DNA from: DATHSN01 sp035464115
Lineage (GTDB): Bacteria > Actinomycetota > Acidimicrobiia > Acidimicrobiales > SKKL01
DNA: 7,600 bases
NCBI GenBank assembly: GCA_035464115.1
Contig: DATHSN010000039.1
Location: 1 to 7,600, forward strand
Reading direction: 5' to 3'
Program-made: the position numbers and the translations under genes
In this document: positions 1-7,300 of the stretch, piece by piece
Numbering within the stretch: position 1 is the first letter of the stretch
Layout of the letters: each line of letters opens with the position of its first letter
The notes under the pieces: model-generated
Databases searched by the model: none
Told to the model about the DNA's origin: nothing
What the model saw: the letters and a program-made list of their open reading frames with translations, nothing else

Positions 1-1646
1 TCCGCCTCGGCCGCCACGAGCAGCAGCGCTTCGACCGGGCGTCGGACCGGTTGTTCCGGGCCCAGCAGCGCCTCAGCTTGTTCGGCGGGCTGTTCGGCCT
101 GTCGGTCGAGTCGATCGTCACCCTGCTGCGCCTCGGCGTGCTCGGGCTCGGCACCTGGCTCATCTTCGAGGGCCGCTTCACCCTGGGCGGGCTCGTCGCC
201 TTCCTCGGGATCATGGGCGAGGTGCTCAACCCCGTCACCGGCCTCACCACGCTCGGCCAGTCGATCCAGGCGTCGGTCGGCGCGCTGATCCGCATCGACG
301 AGGTGTTCGAGGCCGACCCCGAGCCGGCCGGCGAGGGCCTGCCCGCGCTCGAGCCGCTCCGCGACGAGCTGGCCCTGCGGGGCGTGGCCATGTCGTACTC
401 GCCCGAGCGCCGGGCCCTCGACGGCGTCGACGTCACCATCCGGGCCGGCACCACGGTGGCCTTCGTCGGCGGATCCGGATCGGGCAAGTCGACGATCCTG
501 CGGGTGCTGATGCGGCTCTACGAGCCCGACGAGGGCGCGGTGACGATCGACGGGGTCGACGTCGCCACCCGGTCGCTCGACTCGCTGCGGGCCCAGCTCG
601 GCGTGGTGTTCCAGGACTCGTTCCTGTTCGACGCGACCGTGCGCGAGAACATCGCCCTCGGTGCCCCGCACGCCACCGAGGAGCAGGTGCTCGCCGCCGC
701 CCGCGCCGCCGAGGTGCACACCTTCGTCGACTCGCTGCCCCGCGGCTACGACACCATGGTCGGCGAGGGCGGGCGCAACCTGTCGGGTGGCCAGCGCCAG
801 CGGGTCGCCATCGCCCGGGCGCTCGTCGCGAACCCCCGCATCCTCCTGCTCGACGAGGCGACCTCGGCGCTCGACCCCGCCACCGAGCGCCAGATCACCG
901 CCACCCTCGACCGGGTCGCCGGTGGGCGCACCGTCGTGGCGATCACCCACCGGCTCACGTCGGTCGTCGGCTACGACCAGATCCACGTCGTCGAGGCCGG
1001 TCGCATCGTCGAGTCGGGCACCCACGACGAGCTCCTCGCCCGGGGCGGCGCCTACGCCCACCTGTGGGCCGAGCAGACCGGCGAGGCGATCCCCGCCCCG
1101 GCACCGTTCGACCTGGCCGGGGTGCTGGCCAAGCTGTCGTTGTTCGCCCACCTCGAGCGGGCGGCGCTCGCCGAGGTCGAGGGGCGCTTCGTCGAGCAGC
1201 GCGTCGACACCGGCGAGATCCTCGCCGAGGGTGGCGACCGGCTCGTCGTCATCGAGCAGGGCCGGGCCGAGGTGGTGGCGACCGCCGGCGGCGGGGTGGT
1301 GCGCAGCATCGGCCGGGGCGAGGTGTTCGGCCTCAACGCCGTGCTCGGCAGCCCCACCGACACCGCCCTGCGGGCCGCCGCGCCGCTGGTGCTGCGGGTC
1401 CTCGACGGCGAGGCGCTCGCCGAGCTGCGCGACCGCTTCCCGGCCATCGCCGAGGGCCAGGCCGGCCGTTCGACGCTCGCCGCCGCCCCCGACGGGCGCA
1501 TCGTGCGGGCGACCATGACCGTGTCGGGCGCCGCATCGCCCGACGGGCGCAGGACCGGCGGCCTCGACGCTGCCGCGGTGGCGGCTGCGGTCGCCGAGGC
1601 CAGGGCCACGCACGGCCCGCGATCGGACGTGGGGAGCCCCGCATGA
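1..1646 (+). CDS. ABC exporter half-transporter with C-terminal cNMP-binding-like domain (5' end missing)
   Basis: ATP-driven membrane exporter of the type I (ABCB/MsbA/peptide exporter-like) family. The frame is open to the left edge, so the gene begins outside the window; the TTG at 51 is only an internal codon. Visible parts in order: the last transmembrane helices (about 102-270, hydrophobic runs around LLRLGVLGLGTWLIF and GGLVAFLGIMG); then the nucleotide-binding domain with Walker A GGSGSGKST (468-494), Q-loop VVFQDS, signature LSGGQ (780-794), Walker B ILLLDEA (840-860) and H-loop ITHR (His codon 948-950). All ATPase motifs are intact. After the NBD, about 1131-1445 resembles a CRP/cNMP-binding beta-roll (LVVIEQGRAEVVA, then GEVFGLNAVLG), followed by a low-complexity Ala-rich tail. 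The phosphate-binding-cassette Arg expected after GE appears to be replaced (PTDTALRA), so cyclic nucleotide binding is doubtful. The stop overlaps the next start (ATGA), so translation is probably coupled. Family call is firm; substrate unknown, with peptide export inferred from the downstream protease. Confidence 0.93.
   Translation, partial: RLGRHEQQRFDRASDRLFRAQQRLSLFGGLFGLSVESIVTLLRLGVLGLGTWLIFEGRFTLGGLVAFLGIMGEVLNPVTGLTTLGQSIQASVGALIRIDEVFEADPEPAGEGLPALEPLRDELALRGVAMSYSPERRALDGVDVTIRAGTTVAFVGGSGSGKSTILRVLMRLYEPDEGAVTIDGVDVATRSLDSLRAQLGVVFQDSFLFDATVRENIALGAPHATEEQVLAAARAAEVHTFVDSLPRGYDTMVGEGGRNLSGGQRQRVAIARALVANPRILLLDEATSALDPATERQITATLDRVAGGRTVVAITHRLTSVVGYDQIHVVEAGRIVESGTHDELLARGGAYAHLWAEQTGEAIPAPAPFDLAGVLAKLSLFAHLERAALAEVEGRFVEQRVDTGEILAEGGDRLVVIEQGRAEVVATAGGGVVRSIGRGEVFGLNAVLGSPTDTALRAAAPLVLRVLDGEALAELRDRFPAIAEGQAGRSTLAAAPDGRIVRATMTVSGAASPDGRRTGGLDAAAVAAAVAEARATHGPRSDVGSPA
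1631..1636 (+). promoter_or_regulatory. Ribosome binding site of the GAF-like gene
   Basis: GGGGAG lies 6 nt before the ATG at 1643, inside the end of the exporter gene. It supports that ATG as the start of the second gene even though its frame stays open far upstream. The third gene (ATG 2182) has no comparable purine run and probably depends on coupling through its ATGA overlap. Confidence 0.5.
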
Positions 1647-2185
1647 GCACCGAGCTGGATCGACGTCTGCTGCAGGTCATCGTCACCGAGGCGGTGGCCG
1701 CCACCCGCGCCACCCAGGGCTGGCTCCTCGTGGTCGACGACGCCGGCGCCACCGTGGTGGCGGCCAGCGACGGCCTCGCCGGTCGCACGGGCGAGGTCGT
1801 GCCCGTCGAGGGCGCCCGCGGGTTCGCCCTGGCCGCCGGTCAGGCGAGCGCGCTGCTCCCCGGACCGGCCGACACGACCAACGCCGGCGTCGCCGGGTGG
1901 GACGGGATCCCGCCCAGCCTGCTCGTCGCCCCCGGCGGCGACGGCCGCGTCCTCGTCGAGGTGGCCGGCAAGGTCGGTGGCGGCGGGTTCGCGTTCGAGG
2001 ACATCGAAGCGCTCGAATCGCTCGCCGCCATCGGTGCGGCGGCGGTCGAGGAGCGCCACGACGCCGATGACGTCCCGCCCCCGGCGCGCCTGGGCGCCGA
2101 GCTCGCCGCGCTCGCCGCGGCCGACGCCCGGCGCTACCGCGACGTCGCCCGCATGCTCGAGACCCTGCTCGCCGCGGCGCGATGA
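1643..2185 (+). CDS. Small GAF-like domain protein
   Basis: A 180-aa protein, small enough to be a stand-alone sensor domain. Residues 8-137 fit the GAF pattern: an N-terminal helix (RRLLQVIVTEAVAATRA), a first strand GWLLVVDDAG, a central strand pair, a strand GRVLVEVAGK, and the characteristic ending GGFAFEDIEALESLAAIGAAAVEE, which matches the usual 'GGF..eDie.L..la..aA.Aie' close of GAF domains. A charged, Ala-rich helical tail follows (150-180). GAF domains bind small ligands or mediate dimerisation; no chromophore cysteine, catalytic domain or DNA-binding domain is seen, so the ligand is unknown. The ATG is chosen because it overlaps the exporter stop (ATGA) and has a GGGGAG six bases upstream; the frame is open upstream, but that part only shadows the exporter. 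It overlaps the protease gene by another ATGA. Its place between exporter and protease suggests a regulatory or adaptor subunit for them (inference). Confidence 0.8.
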   Translation: MSTELDRRLLQVIVTEAVAATRATQGWLLVVDDAGATVVAASDGLAGRTGEVVPVEGARGFALAAGQASALLPGPADTTNAGVAGWDGIPPSLLVAPGGDGRVLVEVAGKVGGGGFAFEDIEALESLAAIGAAAVEERHDADDVPPPARLGAELAALAAADARRYRDVARMLETLLAAAR

Positions 2186-4131
2186 GCTCACCGGGCCAGC
2201 CCGCGTGGGCCAAGGAGTCGATCGTCCTGCGGATGGACGACGTCGCCGCCCTCGCGGACGTGTCGCCCGAGTGGGCGTTCGCGGGCGCCACCGGCGCCGG
2301 TGTGCGGGTGGCGATCATCGACTCGGGCATCGACGCCGACCACCCGGCGCTCGGCGACTCGGTGGATCGCGAGGGCTCCATCGAGTTCACCGTCGGGCCC
2401 GACGGCGCGGTGCGGGCCACCCTCGGACCCCACGACGACGTGTTCGGCCACGGCACCGCCTGCGCCGGCATCATCCACGCCCTCGCCCCCGAGGCCCGCA
2501 TCACCAGCGTGCGGGTGCTCGGCCCCCGCCTCACCGGCAAGGCCGCGGCGTTCCACGCCGGGCTGGCGTGGGCCGTCGACGAGGGGTTCGACGTCATCAA
2601 CCTGTCGCTCGGCACCACCAAGGCCGACTGGGCGCTGCCGTTCCACGAGGTCTGCGACCGGGCCTACTTCGGCGGCTCGTTCATCGTCACCGCCGCCAAC
2701 AACGTGGCCCGGGTCAGCTACCCGTCGCTGTTCGCCTCGGTGGCGAGCGTGGCGTGCAACACGGCGACCGACCCGCTGCGGTTCCACGTGAACCCCGAGC
2801 CGCCCACCGAGTTCCTGGCGCGGGGCATCGACGTCGAGGTCCCCTGGCTCGACGGCGGCACCACCACGACCACCGGCAACTCGTTCGCCGCGCCCCACAT
2901 CGCCGGGCTGGCCGCGCTGATCCGCTCGAAGCACCCGGCGCTGCGACCGTTCCAGGTGAAGTCGGTGCTGTGGGCGACCGCCGCGAACACCCGGGGGGTG
3001 GCGACCCCGGAGGCCGCCGGCCGGCGGGGGACGATGATGGCGACCAGCGGCGTGCGGGGCACCGCCATGCACGCGGTGCGCGACGCGACGAGTCGGGCCC
3101 GCGCCGAGGCCGACGCGGCCGCGGACGACGGCCGGGGCACGGTCCGCCCCCGGCGCCGCTCGACCGCAGGTGTCGGTGGGGGCGGCCCGGGCGGCGCCGG
3201 CTCGAACCCCAAGCGAACTGGCGAATCGACCGTGCGGGATCCGCCCCCTCGATTCGCCAGTTCGGGAGCGGGTGGGGCGGCTGGGGCGACCGATGGCTCG
3301 GGACGGGTCGACCGGGTCGGCGATATCGAGGTCGGCCCGCTGGTCGGACGCTGGCGCTGGGGCGCGATCCGCACCGGGACCCGAATGGGCGACGGTCGGC
3401 CCGTGCGCCTCGTCGAGCTCGGCGGGTCGTCGGCCACCCCGGACCGCACCGCCGACGCCGCCGCGGTCGCCGCCGAGATCGACGGGTGGGGCCACCGCCA
3501 CCTCGTCGGGGGCCGGGTCCTGGCCGAGCAGCACCTCCTCGTCATCGACGCACCGCTGGCCGTCGTCGACGGTCGACCGGTCGACGACCGCCTGGCCGCC
3601 GGGCTCGCCGCGGTGCGGGCGCTCGCCGAGCTGCACCGGCGGGGTCGGCTCCACGGCGATCTCGGCCGACCGTGGCTCACCGTCACCGACACCGGCGTGG
3701 CCACCGTGCGGGGTGCGGGGCTCTCCGCCGCCCTCGGCCCGCCCCGGGCGGGCACCGGCGGCGCCCTCGATCCGTCGATGCTCGCCCACCTGGCGCCCGA
3801 GCAGCTCGGCGGCGACCTCGGCGGCCCGCCGGCCGACGTCTACTCGGCAGCGTTGTTGATGACGGGCCTGGTCACCGGCCGGTCGCCGTTCCCCGACGAG
3901 CCGCAGATGGGGGCGTTCCTGCGCCAGCGCCTCACCGGCGCCGCCCCGTCGGTCGGCGAGCTGGGCGGTGTCCCCGGGGCGGTCGCTGCGGTCCTCGACC
4001 GCTGCCTCGCGGTCGACCCGTCCGCCCGCCCCGCCGACGGGGTGGCCCTCGAGGCGGCCCTCGTCGAGGCCCTCGCCACCGAGGGTCGACTCGACCAGGT
4101 CCTCGCCGCCCCGCCCCTCGCCGGCGCCTGA
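2182..4131 (+). CDS. Cytoplasmic subtilisin-family (S8) serine protease fused to a degenerate protein-kinase-like domain
   Basis: 649 aa. Residues about 35-275 are a subtilase: catalytic Asp47 in AIIDSGID, His90 in GHGTACAG, oxyanion Asn174 in TAANN, and Ser234 in GNSFAAPHIAG, so the protease should be active. There is no signal peptide or membrane segment, so it probably acts in the cytoplasm without a classical prodomain. Residues 300-380 are a Gly/Arg/Ala-rich linker holding a 17-residue segment (345-361, RTGESTVRDPPPRFASS) encoded by a palindromic repeat. Residues 381-640 resemble a Ser/Thr protein kinase: HGDL (491-494) for HRDL, GAG (511-513) for DFG, LAPE (537-540) for APE, DVYS (552-555), and a final Arg in DPSARP (616). 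The catalytic-loop Asn and DFG Asp are missing, and there is no lysine at all from 345 to the end, so the VAIK lysine is absent: a likely pseudokinase. It starts by ATGA overlap with the GAF gene and ends the operon. Maturation of an exported peptide is a plausible but unproven role. Confidence 0.92.
   Translation: MSSPGQPAWAKESIVLRMDDVAALADVSPEWAFAGATGAGVRVAIIDSGIDADHPALGDSVDREGSIEFTVGPDGAVRATLGPHDDVFGHGTACAGIIHALAPEARITSVRVLGPRLTGKAAAFHAGLAWAVDEGFDVINLSLGTTKADWALPFHEVCDRAYFGGSFIVTAANNVARVSYPSLFASVASVACNTATDPLRFHVNPEPPTEFLARGIDVEVPWLDGGTTTTTGNSFAAPHIAGLAALIRSKHPALRPFQVKSVLWATAANTRGVATPEAAGRRGTMMATSGVRGTAMHAVRDATSRARAEADAAADDGRGTVRPRRRSTAGVGGGGPGGAGSNPKRTGESTVRDPPPRFASSGAGGAAGATDGSGRVDRVGDIEVGPLVGRWRWGAIRTGTRMGDGRPVRLVELGGSSATPDRTADAAAVAAEIDGWGHRHLVGGRVLAEQHLLVIDAPLAVVDGRPVDDRLAAGLAAVRALAELHRRGRLHGDLGRPWLTVTDTGVATVRGAGLSAALGPPRAGTGGALDPSMLAHLAPEQLGGDLGGPPADVYSAALLMTGLVTGRSPFPDEPQMGAFLRQRLTGAAPSVGELGGVPGAVAAVLDRCLAVDPSARPADGVALEAALVEALATEGRLDQVLAAPPLAGA
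3214..3264 (+). repeat. Palindromic element copy 1, in-frame inside the protease gene (inverted orientation)
   Basis: 51 bp with layout 15+2+17+2+15. The outer arms form a perfect inverted repeat, 16 bp if one more pair is counted (CGAACTGGCGAATCGA at 3214-3229 and TCGATTCGCCAGTTCG at 3249-3264). The centre keeps only a 4-bp GCGG/CCGC core stem. It is the reverse complement of the intergenic family: 31 of 34 positions match their conserved part. It supplies exactly 17 codons (residues 345-361) without a stop and falls in the flexible linker between the protease and kinase-like domains, where an insertion is least harmful. Confidence 0.93.
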
Positions 4132-4144
4132 CCCGCCCGTCCTG

Positions 4145-4195
4145 CGAACCGGCGAACCGTTGGTGCGGTTCCCGCACCGTCGATTCGCCAGTTCG
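4145..4195 (+). repeat. Palindromic element copy 2 (intergenic)
   Basis: 51 bp, beginning 14 nt after the protease stop codon. Left arm 4145-4159 matches the complement of right arm 4181-4195 at 13 of 15 positions. An inner hairpin GGTGCGG-TTC-CCGCACC (4162-4178) is perfect. The segment 4162-4195 is identical over 34 nt to the next two copies. Its hairpins could help terminate or protect the 3' end of the operon transcript, but there is no U-tract. Confidence 0.93.
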
Positions 4196-4216
4196 GAGGG
4201 GGCGCACGACGCCCGG

Positions 4217-4267
4217 CGTACTGGCGAACTCAGGGTGCGGTTCCCGCACCGTCGATTCGCCAGTTCG
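4217..4267 (+). repeat. Palindromic element copy 3 (intergenic)
   Basis: 51 bp, same orientation as the previous copy and starting 72 bp after it. The inner 7-bp hairpin (4234-4250) and right arm (4253-4267) are unchanged. The left arm (4217-4231) has decayed to 11 of 15 pairing positions. The bases between copies (4196-4216) are unrelated to those in the next gap. Confidence 0.92.
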
Positions 4268-4287
4268 CATGGGGGCGGCCGTCCCGA

Positions 4288-4338
4288 CGAATCGGCGAAC
4301 CCTGGGTGCGGTTCCCGCACCGTCGATTCGCCAGTTCG
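4288..4338 (+). repeat. Palindromic element copy 4 (intergenic)
   Basis: 51 bp, same orientation, starting 71 bp after the previous copy. The inner hairpin is at 4305-4321 and the right arm at 4324-4338, both identical to the other intergenic copies. The left arm (4288-4302) pairs at 11 of 15 positions, with substitutions different from those of the other copies. Confidence 0.92.
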
Positions 4339-4350
4339 CTTGGGGGGCGC

Positions 4351-4365
4351 CGATTCGCCAGTTCG
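4351..4365 (+). repeat. Isolated right arm (half copy) of the palindromic element
   Basis: CGATTCGCCAGTTCG here is an exact copy of the 15-nt conserved right arm, without inner hairpin or left arm. It lies 12 nt after the last full copy and 26 nt before the regulator's stop codon on the other strand. It looks like a remnant of a deleted fifth copy or a partial duplication. Confidence 0.85.
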
Positions 4366-4389
4366 GGGAAGGAGAGAGAGGGAGGGGGG
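4365..4389 (-). other. 25-nt purine tract (C/U-only in the minus-strand transcript); possible Rho-loading region
   Basis: The + strand is purines only over this stretch (GGGGAAGGAGAGAGAGGGAG, then more G). Read on the minus strand it comes directly after the regulator's stop codon as an unbroken C/U run with no G, in otherwise G-rich sequence, and is followed by the hairpin-forming repeats. C-rich, G-poor RNA is the usual character of Rho utilisation sites. The tract is seen directly; the termination role is inference. Confidence 0.4.
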
Positions 4390-4391
4390 CG

Positions 4392-7300
4392 TCAGGCGCG
4401 GCCGGGGCGGGTGAGCTGGTCGAGGCGACGGAGCAGCATGGCGGTGCTGGGTCCCGGCTCCACGCCGAGCTCGGCCAGCGCCTCCCGGCAGCGGGCCACC
4501 GCCTCGCCGGCCGCCGCCATCTCGCGACGGGCGAGGCGGGCGCCGATGATCACCGCGTGGGCCCGCTCCGCGTAGGGATCGTGGACGAGCAGCCGCTCGG
4601 CGACGGCCTCGGCGGCGCGGTCGTCGCCCTGGGCGAGGGCCCACTCGGCGACCCGGGCCGTGGCCTCCTCGAGCTCGAGGTCGAGGTAGGTGACCTCGGG
4701 GGCCAGGTGGTGGTGATCGCGCAGGTCGACGAGGACCTCACCCGTCCACCGCGCCACCGCGGACTGGTACTCCACCATGGCGTCGGCGATGCGGCCGGCC
4801 GATTCGAGCGCCCGGGCCCGCGCCAGCGCCTCGCGCACGTGCCAGATGTCGACGTCGAGGTAGCGGCTGCGCTCCAACCAGAGGTGATCGCCGTCGCGCC
4901 GGACGTGGAACGACGGCTGGCCCTTCACGCGATCGGGCTCGAGCAGCTGGCGCACGTAGGACAGGGTGATGCGCAGGTTGTTGCGGCCACGGTCGGGGTC
5001 GAGGCCGGGCCACAGGAGCTCGACGGCCTGGGCGGCGCTCACCCGGTCGCGCAGCACCAGCAGCGCCAGCAGCTCCCGCACGCGTGCCCGGCGCAGGGGC
5101 TCGGGGTCGAGGCGCTCCGAGCCCTCGACCTGCAGCGGCCCGCAGGCGGTGATCCGGAGCTCGTGACCGGGGAGCGACGGCACGGTGGCGAGGATCTCGT
5201 CGACCCCGGCGGTGAGCGCCGGCACGTCGCGGAGCTCGCGGAGCAGGTCGAGCGCAGGCGGGCCGGCGAAGTCGATGAGGTACTGGGCGAGAGCCGTGGC
5301 CATCGGCGCCGCCGCACCCGCGGCGCGAGCCGCGAGCTCGAGCGACCAGCGCAGGGGCAGCCCGGTGAGCACGTCGGGCGGTGACGGGAGGGCGGTCCAG
5401 TCAACCTCGTCGCCGCGGCGGGCGGCGACCACGAGCTGGCCCAGCGCCCGCCGTTCGGCCAGCTTGGGGCCGAGGTCGTCAGTGGCGAGGGCAGCGGCGA
5501 TGCGCTCCGAGAGCGGGAGGCACAGGCTCACGAAGCGGCGGAGCTCGCCCCGGCACGGCAGATCGTCGAGACCGCCAGCGTCGACCAACGCGTCGAGCAC
5601 GGCGCTCGCCGCCGGTTCGTCGCCGGCGGCCACGAGCGATGCGGCGCGCCCCACCGCCACGAAGGCCTGGTCGCGTCCCCGATCGGTGGCCAGCTCGTGG
5701 ATGGTGCTGACGTCGAGGGCCAGGCCCAGCGAGGCGTCGATGACCGCGCGGTAGACCGCCACCTGGAAGTCGTCGCGGGCGTTCTCGAGGTGGGCCACGC
5801 CCGCGGCGGTGACATCGCCGCGGAACGGCTCGGGATCGCCGTGCTGCCAGCGAGCGATCCCGGCCGCCAGTCGGACCATCTCGTCGGCGTCGTCTCGTCG
5901 GAGCAGGGCATCGGCGATGGCGACCGAGCGCTCGGAGTCGCCGGCCAGCATCGTGAGCGTCGACATCCACCGCAGCACGACTTGCGCCGCAGCGTCGGGG
6001 ACACCGTGGCCGACGACGTCGATCCGTTCCAGGCGTGCGAGCGCACCAGCGGTGTCGCCGCCGAGGTCGGCCACCCCGGCGTGCGCCATCTCGACCATCC
6101 ACCGCATGGCTTGCGTGCCCTCGGCGAGCAGGCGCTCTCCGAGCGCGACGAGCTCGAGCACCCGGCCGAGGTCGCCGAGCAGCCAGGCGGTGAGGCCGGC
6201 CTCGAGCGCCGCGGCGGCCTGACCGTCGGGGTTCCCCTGCGCTCCGAAGCGCTCGAGGGCGAGATCGACCAGCGGGCGGGAGCCGACGAGGTCACCGCTC
6301 ATCCGCACGGTGATGCCGCGCAGCAACAACAACTCGGGCTCGTCGTGTTGATCGGGTGGGAACGCAGCGAGCCACTTCGCGGTGCGCGAGGCCCGCAGCT
6401 CGGCGTCGCCGGGCCCGATGGCGGCGAGCACCGCACGGCGGGCGTGCGCCCACGCGCCCGCAGCAGCAGCCGCCTCGATGGCCTCCTCGTGGCGCCCGTG
6501 GGCCAGGTGCCACCCCGAGATGGCGACGGCCAGGCCGTGCAGCTCGTCCGGTTCGAGCAGGCCGTCGAGGGCCTCGGCCCACAGGTCGTGGGCGCGGATC
6601 TGCCCGCCGCCCGCGGACGACACCAACGGGACGGTGGCCAGGAGGTCGCCGGTGGTGATCGGTGTGCGGGCCACCTCGCGGAGCATGTCGTCGTCGACGC
6701 GACGGCCGAGGACGGTGGCCGCGAGCGCTGTCAGCGTCTCGTGGTCGAGGCCGTGCACGACCTCCTCGATGAGGTAGTCGATCGACGCGGTGCGCCCGAC
6801 CACCAGGGCGAGCCGGGTCAGCGCCGGCCAGCCCGCCGACAGGTCGAGCGCGTCGGGGTCGATCCCGTGCTGGGCGGCGAGCGCGGCGGTCTCGTCGGGT
6901 TCGAAGGCCAGGTCGCGCTGGGTGATGCGCACGACCTGGTCCGCCGCGCTGAGCCGGCTCAGGGGCAGCGACGGCATCCGACGACCGGAGAGCACGAGGT
7001 GGGCGTTGGTCGGCAGCGACCGGATCAGCGCGGCGAGCAATGCCACGGCGCCGTCGCCGTCGGCGAGGTGGTGGACGTCGTCGAGGGTGAGCGCGACGGG
7101 GGTGGGGGCCTGTCGCGCCAGAGCCGCAGCGACCAGCCCGGCGAGCTCGGCGGGCTCCTCGGGGGTGGGGGCGAGCGGCGCGTCGAGCAGCCCGAGGATC
7201 CGGCCCGCGAGGAGCACCGGGTCGCGCTCCGGTCCCCGGCAGGCGAGGTGGAGGTCGATGCCCCTGGGGTCGGCCAGGTTGTGACGGTGCGCCTGGGCCA

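Noticed and set aside
51..1646. TTG at 51 as the start of the exporter gene
   Set aside because: The frame is open and ABC-like up to the first base, and an exporter would be missing most of its membrane domain with this start.
1052..2191. 379-codon minus-strand open frame opposite the exporter and GAF genes
   Set aside because: No domain is recognisable, it has low-complexity antisense composition, and it lies opposite clear exporter motifs.
4162..4338. CRISPR-like array: three identical 34-nt repeats separated by 37-38 nt
   Set aside because: Each apparent spacer contains the degenerate left arm of a 51-bp palindrome, so the spacers are related to each other. A further copy lies inside a gene, only three copies exist, and no cas genes are present.
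4145..4338. Integron attC sites
   Set aside because: The arms do not carry the GTTRRRY / RYYYAAC core pairs or the extrahelical base pattern of attC, and there is no cassette organisation or integrase here.
4145..4338. Classical REP/BIME elements of enterobacteria or pseudomonads
   Set aside because: The length, absence of the conserved GTAG-type tetranucleotide at the hairpin base, and in-gene placement differ. Only the general likeness to intergenic palindromic units is kept.
2188..4644. 818-codon open frame on the - strand opposite the protease
   Set aside because: Composition is Arg/Gly-rich without recognisable domains, and the + strand frame has an intact subtilase triad. The recurring peptides in it come from the palindromic repeats.
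1977..5384. 1135-codon open frame on the + strand running through the GAF gene, protease, repeats and regulator
   Set aside because: It is an Arg/Pro-rich frame-shifted shadow of four better-supported regions and crosses two genes on opposite strands. Stops are simply rare at this GC content.
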